NCBI RefSeq assembly: GCF_004005905.1
Contig: NZ_SACO01000007.1
Span: forward strand, 124,001 to 188,000
Length of the DNA stretch: 64,000 bases
Origin: Novosphingobium umbonatum
Lineage (GTDB): Bacteria > Pseudomonadota > Alphaproteobacteria > Sphingomonadales > Sphingomonadaceae
Direction of reading: 5' to 3'
The position numbers and the translations under genes are program-made. Shown here piece after piece: positions 34,074 to 43,218 of the stretch. Under the pieces are notes generated by a model that saw only the letters and a program-made list of their open reading frames with translations, searched no databases and was not told where the DNA came from. The stretch's first letter is position 1. The number at the start of each line of letters is the position of its first letter.

Positions 34074-34265
34074 ACTGGGCTTGAAGCGTGGCAAAACTGT
34101 CCCTCTGGTGGCCAGTTTGCCCATTCCTATGCATCCCTTTGTTGCAATCGCGCGACTTCTGGCTAGAGGCAGCCGCGTGAGGAACGGCGGGGGATTCGCA
34201 GCGCCGTTTAAGGAATCAGGCATGGGCGGCGGATGCTGCGGCCCAGCAATGGAGAAAGCAACGAC

Positions 34266-35201
34266 ATGAAGATCATGGCCGGGAACAGCAACCTGCCCTT
34301 GGCACGCGCCATCGCAGGCTATCTGGAGCTGCCGCTGACCGAGGCAAGCGTGCGCCGCTTTGCCGACGAGGAAGTCTTTGTCGAGATCCATGAGAATGTG
34401 CGCGGCGAAGACGTGTTCGTGGTGCAGTCCACCAGCTTCCCCACCAATGACAACCTGATGGAACTGCTGATCTGCATCGATGCGCTGCGTCGTGCCTCGG
34501 CGGCGCGTATCACCGCTGTGGTGCCCTATTTCGGCTATGCCCGTCAGGACCGCAAGCCCGGACCCCGCACGCCGATCTCGGCCAAGCTGGTCGCTAATCT
34601 GATGACCACGGCGGGCGCCGACCGCGTTTTGGCGGTGGACCTGCACGCTGGCCAGATTCAGGGCTTCTTTGACATTCCCACCGACAATCTGTTTGCAGCG
34701 CCGGTGATGGCCGCCGATATTCTGGCGCGCAATGGCGATGCCGGTCTGATGGTGGTCTCGCCCGACGTGGGCGGCGTGGTGCGCGCCCGCGCGCTGGCCA
34801 AGCGTTTGAACAATGCTCCGCTGTCCATCGTCGACAAGCGCCGCGACAAGCCTGGCCAGTCCGAAGTGATGAACATCATCGGTGACGTGAAGGGCCGCAC
34901 CTGCATCCTGATCGACGATATCATCGATTCGGGCGGTACGCTTTGCAATGCCGCGCAGGCGCTGCTGGATGCCGGTGCGGAAAGCGTGACCGCCTATATC
35001 AGCCATGGCGTGTTGTCGGGCGCGGCGGTGTCGCGCGTCAACAATTCGGCGCTGAAGGAACTGGTGATCACCGACACGATCCTGCCCACCGAAGCCACGC
35101 AGGCCTCGGACAAGATCCGCATCCTGACCATTGCCCCGCTGATCGGCGAAGCGATGCGCCGCATTGCGGATGAAAGCTCGGTGTCGAGCCTGTTTGACTG
35201 A
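34266..35201 (+). CDS. prs: Ribose-phosphate pyrophosphokinase
   Basis: 311 residues from the ATG at 34266. Family signatures are present: [20 protein letters not shown] (ATP loop), [12 protein letters not shown] (divalent cation site) and the PRPP loop [14 protein letters not shown]. It makes PRPP from ribose 5-phosphate and ATP for nucleotide, histidine and tryptophan synthesis. The 192 bases before it contain no gene. Confidence 0.96.
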   Translation: MKIMAGNSNLPLARAIAGYLELPLTEASVRRFADEEVFVEIHENVRGEDVFVVQSTSFPTNDNLMELLICIDALRRASAARITAVVPYFGYARQDRKPGPRTPISAKLVANLMTTAGADRVLAVDLHAGQIQGFFDIPTDNLFAAPVMAADILARNGDAGLMVVSPDVGGVVRARALAKRLNNAPLSIVDKRRDKPGQSEVMNIIGDVKGRTCILIDDIIDSGGTLCNAAQALLDAGAESVTAYISHGVLSGAAVSRVNNSALKELVITDTILPTEATQASDKIRILTIAPLIGEAMRRIADESSVSSLFD

Positions 35202-35210
35202 TGGGATCAC

Positions 35211-35237
35211 GGCGCTGCCCTGTAACGGGGCGGCGCC
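35211..35237. terminator. Hairpin between prs and the AraC-type gene
   Basis: GGCGCTGCCC pairs with GGGGCGGCGCC around TGTAAC between convergent genes. There is no long T-run. Confidence 0.45.
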
Positions 35238-35240
35238 GCT

Positions 35241-36185
35241 TCATTGCCAGGGGCGCGCTGCCCCTGGCGTCAGGCGGTTGAGCACCAGCAAGCGGTGCGC
35301 CTGACGCGCCTCCAATGTCAGCGTCAGCAGCGCATTGGGCGTTTTCACAAATTGCCGCGGGGTCATGCCGAAGAGCTCGGTGAACTCGCGGGTCATCTGC
35401 GCCTGATCGTAATAGCGCAGCACCAGCTCTTCGGCCTCTTGCTCGTCGGCCACGCCCCGCAAATGGCTGGCCATGTCCATGGCCCGCGCGCGGCGCAGCA
35501 CCTGTTTGGGCGGCATGCCGAAATCGCGATGGATGATGCGCTGCAATTGCCGCATGCTCATGCCGATCTGTTGGGCAAAGGGCGCCAGTTGCGCGGTTGG
35601 ATCGGCATAGCACAGGGTTTCAAACGCGGTGGTCACCGGATCGGGCAGGGGCCTGCCTTTGCCCTCCACCAGTCGGCGAAAGCTGCGTTCCAGAAATTCC
35701 ACCCATCCGGCCGGATCCTGAAACCGGCCCAGCCTGTCCAGCATCTCGGCGCTGTTCAACCCTATCGCCTCAAACGGAACAATCCGGTCGACCAGATGCG
35801 CGGTGTCGATCCCGAACAGCGCATGGGCCGCGCCGGGGCGTAAAGCCATGCCGACCGAATTGAAACTGCCCGTGACCGAGATGGGCATAAACCGGCTATG
35901 CGGGCCAAAGATCAGCGCCGAGGCGTGATGATGTTGCACGCCATCAATGGCATGCATCAGATAATCGCCGGTCAGTTGGATCCGCACCATCGGGCAATCG
36001 TTGAACAGGCCCGAATGAAGCTGATAGCCCTCGGGCAGATCGACAGGCGTGGCCGAAATGCGGCTGAGCCAAGGTGCCAGATCCTCGCTGGGCGCGCGGT
36101 TGAAGGACATGGGTTGCCCCCCGCGCGAACGGCCTGCCCAAGGTTTGACATGTTCGTCCACCGTGGGGTGGATGGATTTGAGCAT
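35241..36185 (-). CDS. AraC-family transcriptional regulator, downstream paralogue
   Basis: 314 residues. The N-terminal two thirds is a ligand-sensing domain without an obvious AraC cupin. The C-terminal helix-turn-helix pair runs from about residue 205 (FAQQIGMSMRQLQRIIHRDF) to the family signature AQMTREFTELFGMTPRQF. It is a close paralogue of the protein from the gene just upstream: the first 36 residues, the PLPDPVTTAFE segment and the whole DNA-binding half are almost the same. Target and ligand are unknown. The 33-base gap to its sister suggests co-transcription. Confidence 0.86.
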   Translation of the reverse strand: MLKSIHPTVDEHVKPWAGRSRGGQPMSFNRAPSEDLAPWLSRISATPVDLPEGYQLHSGLFNDCPMVRIQLTGDYLMHAIDGVQHHHASALIFGPHSRFMPISVTGSFNSVGMALRPGAAHALFGIDTAHLVDRIVPFEAIGLNSAEMLDRLGRFQDPAGWVEFLERSFRRLVEGKGRPLPDPVTTAFETLCYADPTAQLAPFAQQIGMSMRQLQRIIHRDFGMPPKQVLRRARAMDMASHLRGVADEQEAEELVLRYYDQAQMTREFTELFGMTPRQFVKTPNALLTLTLEARQAHRLLVLNRLTPGAARPWQ

Positions 36186-36218
36186 TTTCTATGGCGATCC
36201 GAAGGCGGTTTTATAAGT

Positions 36219-37163
36219 CTATTGCCAGGGGCGGGTGGCTCCCGGAGGCAGGCGCTTGAGCATTTCCAGCCTCTTGGCCTGACGCGCCTCCAGCGTCAGG
36301 GTCATCAGCGGGTTGGGCGTTTTCATGAACTGGCGCGGGGTCATGCCAAAGAATTCGGTGAATTCCCGCGTCATCTGCGCCTGATCGAAATAGCGCAGGA
36401 TCAGGTCATCGGCCTCTTTCTCGTCCGCCACGCCGTGCAAATGGCTGGCCATATCCAGCGCACGGGCGCGGCGCAGCACCTGTTTGGGGGCCATGCCGAA
36501 GTCGCGATTGATGATGCGTTGTAACTGCCGCATGCTGATGCAAAGTTCCTCGGCAAAGTCGCCGATATTGGCCGCGGGGTTTTCATAGGCCAGATTTTCA
36601 AAAGCCGTGGTGACCGGATCGGGCAGGGGGCGGCCCTTGGCCTCGACGATCTGGCGGAAACGGGCCTCGATCGTGTTTACCCAACTGGTGGCATCGGAAT
36701 AGCGGTTGAGATTGTTGAGCGCGATCTGGCTGTCGAGCCCGACCCGTTCGAAGGGTACGATGCGGTCCACCACTTCGGAGGCCGCCACGCCAAAGATGGC
36801 ATGGCCCGCACCGGGCCGCAGGGCAAGGCCGATCGAGACAAAGCTACCGGTTACCTTGATGCGCATGAATTTGCTGTGCGGCCCGAAAATCAACGCCGCC
36901 GGGCCATAGTCATTGACGCCATCGGCGGTATGGGCCTGCCATTTGCCGCTGAGTTGAATCCGCACCATCGAGCAATCATTGAGCAGGCCGGAGACCAGTT
37001 CATAATCATCGGGCAAATCGACCGGCGTGGCATAGACGCGCCCCAGCCATGGTTCGAGGTCTTTGCTGGGCGCACGGTTGAAGGACATCGGTTGCCCCCC
37101 GCGCGAACGGCCCGCCCACGGTCTGACTTGATTGTCCACCGTCGGGCGGATGGATTTGAGCAT
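36219..37163 (-). CDS. AraC-family transcriptional regulator, upstream paralogue
   Basis: 314 residues, identical in length to its downstream sister. The HTH region contains FAEELCISMRQLQRIINRDF and AQMTREFTEFFGMTPRQF. Differences concentrate in residues 60-200, the likely ligand-sensing part (for example KWQAHTADGVNDYGPAALIF here against DYLMHAIDGVQHHHASALIF there). The start at 37163 is kept because both paralogues conserve the N-terminus MLKSIRPTVDNQ. It is followed upstream by a 274-base AT-rich control region shared with hisN. Confidence 0.86.
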   Translation of the reverse strand: MLKSIRPTVDNQVRPWAGRSRGGQPMSFNRAPSKDLEPWLGRVYATPVDLPDDYELVSGLLNDCSMVRIQLSGKWQAHTADGVNDYGPAALIFGPHSKFMRIKVTGSFVSIGLALRPGAGHAIFGVAASEVVDRIVPFERVGLDSQIALNNLNRYSDATSWVNTIEARFRQIVEAKGRPLPDPVTTAFENLAYENPAANIGDFAEELCISMRQLQRIINRDFGMAPKQVLRRARALDMASHLHGVADEKEADDLILRYFDQAQMTREFTEFFGMTPRQFMKTPNPLMTLTLEARQAKRLEMLKRLPPGATRPWQ

Positions 37164-37411
37164 AGAGTTTGCGGCCCCGATTTATTCTTTTGGTCAATTT
37201 TGATGCCAATATTTGGCTAAAACTCATACAAAATCGTCATGCTAACGATTTCAACAGAGCTTGACGTGTTTTTGGCTTAACTCTGGTTGTTGTCAATCTA
37301 GGGATTCTCATAGATGTGGAGAGACTGCGGGTTAGCCCAATAGTCCCCTTTGGTCGGGCCTGGGCTTATGATTGACCCGCCTGAGGATTTGTATGCATGC
37401 TTGACCTTGCC

Positions 37412-37427
37412 CTGCCCCAAGGGGCAG
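37412..37427 (+). promoter_or_regulatory. Small hairpin next to the hisN ribosome-binding site
   Basis: CTGCCCCAAGGGGCAG is a perfect palindrome ending about 10 bases before the hisN ATG, and its right arm contains the only purine-rich Shine-Dalgarno-like sequence. Folding would hide it. This is suggestive only. Confidence 0.35.
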
Positions 37428-37437
37428 AAGCGGCGCC

Positions 37438-38229
37438 ATGAAGTTGAACCTTGACGATGACATCGCCCTTGCCCACCGCCTAGCCGATGCGGCAGGTGCG
37501 GCTATCCGCCCCTATTTCCGTTCCGGCGTGGCCAGCGAGCGCAAGGAAGATGCCAGTCCGGTCACCCTGGCGGACCGCGCGGCCGAGGAAGCGATCCGCG
37601 CCATTCTGGATGTCGAGCGGCCCGATGACACGATCATCGGTGAGGAATTCGGCACCAAGGCGGGCAAGGGCAACCGCACCTGGGTGCTGGACCCGATCGA
37701 CGGCACGGCGGGCTTTCTGGCGGGGCGGGCCATTTTTGGCACATTGATCGCGCTGCTGGTGGATGGCTGGCCGGTGCTGGGCGTGATTGACCAGCCCATC
37801 GCTGGCGAGCGCTGGATCGGCGCTTCGGGCCGTCCCACTTTGTTCAATGGCCAACCGGCCCGCACGCGCCCCTGTCGCCAATTGTCGGACGCCACGATTG
37901 CCACCACCGGCCCGCATTATTTCACCGACCATGAAGGCGAGCATTTCATGGCGCTGGCCGCCAAGACCGATTACCGCCGGATGGTGATGGGGGGCGACTG
38001 CTATAATTATGCCATGCTGGCCAGCGGTCATCTGGATATCATCTGCGAATCCGGCCTGAAGCTGCATGACTGGGCTGCGCTGGTGCCGGTGGTGGAAGGC
38101 GCGGGCGGCGTGATGTGCGATTGGAACGGCGATCCGCTGCATGCTGGTTCGGAAGGCCATGTGCTGGCCTTTGGCGATCCGGCGCGGCAGGAAGAGGCGG
38201 TCGAGGCTTTGGTCTGTCATCACCATTGA
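37438..38229 (+). CDS. hisN: Histidinol-phosphatase, inositol monophosphatase type
   Basis: 263 residues. The IMPase-fold metal motifs are IIGEEFG and WVLDPIDGTAGFLAG, plus the C-terminal LKLHDWAALVPVVEGAGG. The sequence is closest to the HisN branch that dephosphorylates L-histidinol phosphate. Other IMPase-family substrates cannot be excluded from motifs alone. No other his gene is adjacent. The last three codons are all His. Confidence 0.86.
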   Translation: MKLNLDDDIALAHRLADAAGAAIRPYFRSGVASERKEDASPVTLADRAAEEAIRAILDVERPDDTIIGEEFGTKAGKGNRTWVLDPIDGTAGFLAGRAIFGTLIALLVDGWPVLGVIDQPIAGERWIGASGRPTLFNGQPARTRPCRQLSDATIATTGPHYFTDHEGEHFMALAAKTDYRRMVMGGDCYNYAMLASGHLDIICESGLKLHDWAALVPVVEGAGGVMCDWNGDPLHAGSEGHVLAFGDPARQEEAVEALVCHHH

Positions 38230-38235
38230 TCTGCT

Positions 38236-38655
38236 TTGCCTGAGGCGTTCTTTTTCTATGGCACATTGATCGCGGGTGGGGGCAATCCGGCGGTGGAACT
38301 GTCCCTGTCCCGCCTGCGTCCGATGGGGGCGGGCCGGGCGCAGGGCTTGCTTTTTGCGCTGGATGATCCCGCTGGTTGCTATCCGGCGATGGTTGCAGGC
38401 GATGGCGTGGTGCATGGGTGTTTGATGGCGCGGACACCGGCCTTCTCGGCGCAAGATCTGATGGCGCTGGATAGCTATGAAGGTGCCGATTACCGCCGCA
38501 TGGCCGTAATGGTTCATGCTGATGGCGCGATGGTGCGGGCATGGGCCTATGTCTGGGCGCGGCCCTTGCCCGATGACGCGCTGCCTTTGCCTGAGGGGGA
38601 TTTCCTCGCCTATGTTCGGGCCAGCGGGCGGGCGGTTTATCGCGATCCGGCCTAA
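38236..38655 (+). CDS. Gamma-glutamylcyclotransferase-fold protein
   Basis: 139 residues from a TTG at 38236, 6 bases after hisN; no better start exists. The N-terminal FFFYGTLIAGGGN is the substrate-binding YGTL loop of the GGCT/AIG2 fold, and the likely catalytic Glu is in LDSYEGADYRRM. These enzymes release 5-oxoproline from gamma-glutamyl compounds or have related cyclotransferase roles. It is probably co-transcribed with hisN. Confidence 0.82.
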   Translation: MPEAFFFYGTLIAGGGNPAVELSLSRLRPMGAGRAQGLLFALDDPAGCYPAMVAGDGVVHGCLMARTPAFSAQDLMALDSYEGADYRRMAVMVHADGAMVRAWAYVWARPLPDDALPLPEGDFLAYVRASGRAVYRDPA

Positions 38656-38806
38656 AGCTTTCCTTGCCAAATGCGGCCCGCTCCTATAACGGCCCGTGCT
38701 TCAACCGGTCCGGTCGACCATCCGTCATGGATGATTCGCCTGCCTGCCTGGCCATCTAGGGCTGCCACGGCGCGCGGGACGGACCGATAGATGCAAGGAG
38801 ACGAAA

Positions 38807-39010
38807 ATGCCCAAGCTCAAGACCAAGAGCGGCGTGAAGAAGCGCTTCAAGCTCACCGCCACCGGCAAGGTGAAGCATGGCGTCGCTGGTAAGCGTCACC
38901 GTTTGATGAGCCACAACGCCAAGTACATCCGCCAGAACCGCGGCACCGACGTGATTTCCGACGCTGATGCGAAGGTGATCAAGAAGTGGGCGCCCTACGG
39001 GCTGAACTGA
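38807..39010 (+). CDS. rpmI: 50S ribosomal protein L35
   Basis: 67 residues, very basic, starting [15 protein letters not shown] with GGAGACGAAA directly upstream. It is an exact family match in length and motif ([16 protein letters not shown]). It lies 13 bases before rplT, the standard pairing. infC is not in front, as in many alphaproteobacteria. The 151-base leader may contain an L20-controlled structure, but I cannot prove one. Confidence 0.97.
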   Translation: MPKLKTKSGVKKRFKLTATGKVKHGVAGKRHRLMSHNAKYIRQNRGTDVISDADAKVIKKWAPYGLN

Positions 39011-39023
39011 GGAGTACTGAAGT

Positions 39024-39386
39024 ATGGCACGTGTCAAAAGGGGTGTTACCACCCGCGCCAAGCACAAGAATATTCTGGAACAGGCCAAGGGTTACCGCGG
39101 CCGTCGCAAGAATACGATCCGCGTTGCGCGTCAGGCCGTCGAAAAGGCTGGCCAGTACGCTTACCGCGACCGCAAGGTCAAGAAGCGCACTTTCCGCGCC
39201 CTGTGGATCCAGCGTATCAACGCCGCTGTGCGTGAAGCTGGTCTGAGCTATTCGCAGTTCATCCACGGCACCAAGCTGGCCGGCATCGAACTGGACCGCA
39301 AGGTTCTGGCTGATCTGGCCATGAACGAAGGTGGCGTGTTCGACGCGATCATCGCTCAGGCAAAGGCTGCTCTGCCCGCCGCCTAA
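39024..39386 (+). CDS. rplT: 50S ribosomal protein L20
   Basis: 120 residues with the family start [16 protein letters not shown] and [19 protein letters not shown]. It binds 23S rRNA early in 50S assembly and in other bacteria represses its own operon. A GGAG lies upstream of the ATG and a strong terminator downstream. Confidence 0.98.
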   Translation: MARVKRGVTTRAKHKNILEQAKGYRGRRKNTIRVARQAVEKAGQYAYRDRKVKKRTFRALWIQRINAAVREAGLSYSQFIHGTKLAGIELDRKVLADLAMNEGGVFDAIIAQAKAALPAA

Positions 39387-39413
39387 TCGCGCGCAAGCAG
39401 AACGATCTTGGAC

Positions 39414-39452
39414 AAGGGCGCGGGGGCTTTGGCTCTCGCGCCCTTTTCTTTT
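39414..39452 (+). terminator. Rho-independent terminator after rplT
   Basis: AAGGGCGCG pairs with CGCGCCCTT, followed by TTCTTTTT. It closes rpmI-rplT. Confidence 0.88.
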
Positions 39453-39469
39453 TGCGCCGTTTGAGAGGC

Positions 39470-39550
39470 GGCACCAGCCCGCTCCCCCTGCCCTACCACC
39501 CAATAGGGTACACTATATGGGTGGTAGGGCAGGGGGAGCGGGCTGGTGCC
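39470..39550. repeat. Perfect 32-bp inverted repeat between rplT and pheS
   Basis: The left arm 39470-39501 (beginning GGCACCAGCCCGCTCCCCC) is the exact reverse complement of the right arm 39519-39550. The loop of 17 bases can itself pair as ATAG/CTAT. It encodes nothing and has no U-tract, and a proper terminator already lies just before it. It looks like a palindromic repeat of REP or small non-autonomous transposon kind. I see no other copy in this window and no clear target-site duplication. Confidence 0.85.
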
Positions 39551-39665
39551 CTAATTCCCATACAACCTCTGACTGGCTTGAAACCTTGGGGCGCGGGCCT
39601 TAAAGGGGCGGCGATAAATTGCCACAAATTTTGTGCAAACTTCACGCGAAACGGAAAAACCTTAC

Positions 39666-40778
39666 GTGGATTACGAAAGCCTTGGCGCGCAGGCGCTCCA
39701 GCAGATCAGCGAAGCGCAAAATCTGGAAGCGCTTGAAGCCTTGCGGGTGGGCCTGCTGGGCAAGAGCGGTTCGATTTCGGCGCTGCTCAAGACTTTGGGC
39801 GGGATGAGCCCTGAAGAACGCCAGACCACCGGCCCCAAGATCCATGCTTTGCGTGAAGGCGTGACCAACGCGCTGGCCGACAAGAAGGCCGCGCTGGAAA
39901 GTGCTGCTTTGGAAGCCAAGCTGGCCGCCGAGACAGTGGACCTGACTTTGCCCGCGCCCGAGGCTCCGCGTGGCAGCGTGCATCCTGTGTCTCAGGTGAT
40001 GGACGAACTGGCCGAGATTTTCGCCGATCTGGGCTTTGCCGTGGCCACCGGTCCTGAAATCGAGGACGACTGGCACAATTTCACTGCGCTCAATATGCCC
40101 GAAAGCCATCCGGCGCGCGCGATGCATGACACATTCTATATCGACAAGGCGGCCAGCGGATACGAGACCGAGCAGGACATGGTGTTGCGCACCCATACCA
40201 GCCCTGTGCAGATCCGCGCGATGCTGGCGGCGGGCGGCAACAAGCCCCTGCGCATCATCGCGCCGGGCCGCGTCTATCGCAGCGATTCCGACGCTACCCA
40301 TACGCCGATGTTCCATCAGGTCGAAGGTCTGGTGATCGGCAAGGATATCACGCTGGCGCATCTCAAATGGACGCTGGAAACCATGCTCAAGGCTTTCTTT
40401 GAGCGGGACGATATCGTTTTGCGCCTGCGCCCCAGCTATTTCCCCTTCACCGAACCCAGCGTTGAGGTCGACACCGGCTATTCCTATGTCGATGGCCGCC
40501 GCGTGGTGGGCGGATCGGGCGATGATGCGGGCCATAGCTGGATGGAATTGCTGGGCAGCGGCATGGTCAATGCCCATGTGCTGCGCGCCGGTGGCTATGA
40601 TCCGGCGGAATGGCAGGGTTTTGCTTTTGGCGTGGGCGTCGATCGCCTCGCCATGCTCAAGTATGGGATGAACGATTTGCGGGCCTTCTTCGATGGCGAT
40701 GCGCGCTGGTTGGGCCATTACGGCTTCTCCGGCCTTGATGTGCCGACTTTGTCCGGCGGCGTTGGCGTTCAGGCATAA
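39666..40778 (+). CDS. pheS: Phenylalanine-tRNA ligase alpha subunit
   Basis: 370 residues from a GTG at 39666; a GTG at 39633 would add 11 residues. The N-terminal coiled-coil (tRNA-binding) precedes the class II core: motif 2 around [21 protein letters not shown] and motif 3 [16 protein letters not shown]. The region [14 protein letters not shown] is the PheS amino-acid pocket. It charges tRNA-Phe together with pheT, which starts 14 bases later. Confidence 0.95.
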   Translation: MDYESLGAQALQQISEAQNLEALEALRVGLLGKSGSISALLKTLGGMSPEERQTTGPKIHALREGVTNALADKKAALESAALEAKLAAETVDLTLPAPEAPRGSVHPVSQVMDELAEIFADLGFAVATGPEIEDDWHNFTALNMPESHPARAMHDTFYIDKAASGYETEQDMVLRTHTSPVQIRAMLAAGGNKPLRIIAPGRVYRSDSDATHTPMFHQVEGLVIGKDITLAHLKWTLETMLKAFFERDDIVLRLRPSYFPFTEPSVEVDTGYSYVDGRRVVGGSGDDAGHSWMELLGSGMVNAHVLRAGGYDPAEWQGFAFGVGVDRLAMLKYGMNDLRAFFDGDARWLGHYGFSGLDVPTLSGGVGVQA

Positions 40779-40792
40779 GGGGTTATAGGCGC

Positions 40793-43180
40793 ATGAAATT
40801 CTCTCTCTCGTGGCTGAAGGCCCATCTGGAAACCGAGGCCAGCGTCGAACAGATCGCGGCCAAGTTGAACGCCATTGGCCTTGAAGTGGAAGGCATTGAG
40901 GACCCTGCGGAAAAGCTCAAAGGCTTCCGCGTGGCCAAGATCCTGACCGCCGACCGCCACCCCAATGCCGACAAGCTGCAAGTGCTCTCGGTCGACACGG
41001 GGGAGGGCGCTCCCTTGCAGGTGGTTTGCGGCGCTCCCAATGCGCGGGCCGGTCTGGTGGGCGTGCTGGGTCTGCCGGGCGCCGTGGTGCCGGCCAATGG
41101 CATGGTGCTCAAGGTGGCCGCTGTGCGCTCGGTCGAATCCAACGGCATGATGTGTTCCATGCGCGAGCTGGAGCTGGGCGAGGGCCATGACGGCATTATC
41201 GAGCTGCCCGAAGACGCTCCGGTGGGCACCGCCTTTGCGGACTATCACGGCGCCGATCCGGTGTTTGACATTTCGGTGACGCCCAACCGCCCCGATTGCA
41301 TGGGCGTTTATGGCATTGCGCGCGATCTGGCGGCTGCTGGGCTTGGCACGCTGAAGCCGATTGCGACCCCCAACATCGCGGGCAGCTATGCCTGCCCCGT
41401 CGAGATCCGCACCGAGGATAGCGATGGCTGCCCCGCTTTCTATGGCCGCGTTATCCGTGGCGTGAAGAATGGCCCCAGCCCCGAATGGCTACAGGCTGCG
41501 CTGAAGGCTGCGGGCCAGCGTCCGATCTCGGCCTTGGTGGATATCACCAATTACATCATGCTGACCTATGGCCGCCCAGCCCATGCCTATGATCTGGCCA
41601 AGCTGAGCGGCGCGGTGGTGGCGCGTAAGGCGCGTGAGGGCGAGACCTGTCTGGCGCTCAATGGCAAGACCTATGCGCTGAGCGAAAGCATGACCGTGAT
41701 TGCCGATGAGGCTGGCGTGCATGATATTGCGGGCATTATGGGTGGCGAACATTCGGGCTGCGCCGATGAAACGACCGATGTCCTGCTCGAAATCGCCTAT
41801 TTCACGCCGGAGGGGATTGCCGCCACGGGGCGCGCGCTGAACCTGACCTCGGACGCGCGGGCGCGGTTTGAACGCGGGGTGGACCCTGCTTTCCTTGATG
41901 CGGGGCTGGACCTGCTGTCGGCCATGGTGCTGGAAATCTGCGGCGGCGAGGCATCCGAAGTGGTCCGCGCTGGCGCTGCGCCTGCCACGCCTAAGGTGGT
42001 CGCCTTTGATCCTGCTTTGGTGGCCAAGCTGGGCGGGGTGGAGATTGCGGGCGATGAGCAGAAGCGTATCCTTGGCGCGCTGGGCTTTGCGGTAGGGGCG
42101 GATTGGTCGGTCACCGTGCCGGGCTGGCGCCCCGATGTGGATGGCGCGGCCGATATTGTCGAGGAAGTGGTGCGTATCCATGGGCTGGACGGTATCACCA
42201 GCGTGCCTTTGCCGCGTGAGGATGGTGTGGCCAAGCCCACCGCCACGCCGGTGCAGAAACTGGAGCGCCGTTTGCGCCGCGCTGCTGCGGCGCGCGGGCT
42301 GAACGAGGCGATCACATGGTCCTTCTTGCCCGAGGCTCAGGCGGAGCATTTTGCTGAAGGCCCGCTGTGGCGTCTGGCCAATCCGATCAGCGAAGATCTG
42401 AAAGTCATGCGCCCCAGCCTGATCCCCGGCTTGCTGGGCGCGGTGGCGCGCAATCTGGCGCGCGGGGGCAGCTCGCTGCGCCTGTTCGAGATCGGCCGCC
42501 GCTATTTGCGCGATGCGCAGGGCAAGGGGGCGGAACGCCTGACCCTGTCGGTGGTGCTGGCGGGCGAGCGGACCCCGCGTGGCTGGGCGACGGGTAAGGC
42601 GCAGGCCTTTGATGCCTTTGATGCCAAGGCTGAGGCGCTGGCGCTGCTGGCCGAGGCGGGCGCTCCGGTGGACAATCTGCAGATCATGGGTGAGGCGGGC
42701 GCGCAGTTCCACCCCGGCCAGTCGGCCACTTTGCGCCTTGGGCCCAAGAATGTGCTGGCGCGTTTTGGTATGCTGCATCCGGCGACGGCCAAGGCGTTTG
42801 ATCTGGATGGTCCGGTGGCGGTGGCGGAAATCTTCCTTGATGCCATTCCGGCCAAGAAGGGGGCAGCCGGCTTTGCCCGTGTCAATTATGCGCCGCCCGC
42901 CCTTCAGGCGGTAAAGCGCGACTTTGCTTTCCTTGCCAAGCTGGAAACGCCCGCTGGCGATCTGTTGCGCGCGATCAAGGGCAGCGACAAGGCCAATATC
43001 GTGGCCGCGCGCGTGTTTGACGATTTCCGCGGGGCAGGCGTGGCCGAAGGGCACAAGTCCATCGCCATTGAAGTGACACTGCAACCGCAGGACAAGAGCT
43101 ATAATGAGGCTGACCTCAAGGCTATCACCGACAAGGTGACGGCGGCAGCGGGTAAGCTGGGCGCGGTTCTGCGCGGATAA
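40793..43180 (+). CDS. pheT: Phenylalanine-tRNA ligase beta subunit
   Basis: 795 residues. From the N-terminus: an EMAP-type tRNA-binding domain (LKGFRVAKILTADRHPNADK), B3/B4 editing domain (VTPNRPDCMGVYGIARDLAA; GGEHSGCADETTDV), B5 DNA-binding-like domain, catalytic-like core and a C-terminal ferredoxin-fold anticodon-binding domain (PPALQAVKRDFAFLAKLETP). The B3/B4 domain removes mischarged tyrosine. The protein is full length, with pheS directly upstream. Confidence 0.96.
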   Translation: MKFSLSWLKAHLETEASVEQIAAKLNAIGLEVEGIEDPAEKLKGFRVAKILTADRHPNADKLQVLSVDTGEGAPLQVVCGAPNARAGLVGVLGLPGAVVPANGMVLKVAAVRSVESNGMMCSMRELELGEGHDGIIELPEDAPVGTAFADYHGADPVFDISVTPNRPDCMGVYGIARDLAAAGLGTLKPIATPNIAGSYACPVEIRTEDSDGCPAFYGRVIRGVKNGPSPEWLQAALKAAGQRPISALVDITNYIMLTYGRPAHAYDLAKLSGAVVARKAREGETCLALNGKTYALSESMTVIADEAGVHDIAGIMGGEHSGCADETTDVLLEIAYFTPEGIAATGRALNLTSDARARFERGVDPAFLDAGLDLLSAMVLEICGGEASEVVRAGAAPATPKVVAFDPALVAKLGGVEIAGDEQKRILGALGFAVGADWSVTVPGWRPDVDGAADIVEEVVRIHGLDGITSVPLPREDGVAKPTATPVQKLERRLRRAAAARGLNEAITWSFLPEAQAEHFAEGPLWRLANPISEDLKVMRPSLIPGLLGAVARNLARGGSSLRLFEIGRRYLRDAQGKGAERLTLSVVLAGERTPRGWATGKAQAFDAFDAKAEALALLAEAGAPVDNLQIMGEAGAQFHPGQSATLRLGPKNVLARFGMLHPATAKAFDLDGPVAVAEIFLDAIPAKKGAAGFARVNYAPPALQAVKRDFAFLAKLETPAGDLLRAIKGSDKANIVAARVFDDFRGAGVAEGHKSIAIEVTLQPQDKSYNEADLKAITDKVTAAAGKLGAVLRG

Positions 43181-43186
43181 TCAGGA

Positions 43187-43218
43187 ATAGGGGCGCGGTT
43201 TGTCGCCGCGTCCCTATT
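43187..43218. terminator. Terminator after pheT
   Basis: AATAGGGGCGCGG pairs with CCGCGTCCCTATT (one bulge) in the short gap between convergent genes; its right edge touches the stop of the lipoprotein gene. Confidence 0.7.

Noticed and set aside
34081..34269. Short plus-strand frame between glpX and prs
   Set aside because: TTG start, no ribosome-binding site, 62 residues with no structure; treated as non-coding leader of prs.
32946..35210. 754-codon minus-strand open frame spanning glpX and prs
   Set aside because: It runs across two well-supported genes on the other strand and has no motif.
38656..38806. Possible L20-type autoregulatory RNA before rpmI
   Set aside because: No clear pseudoknot or 23S-like L20 site could be drawn by eye, so only the gene is reported.
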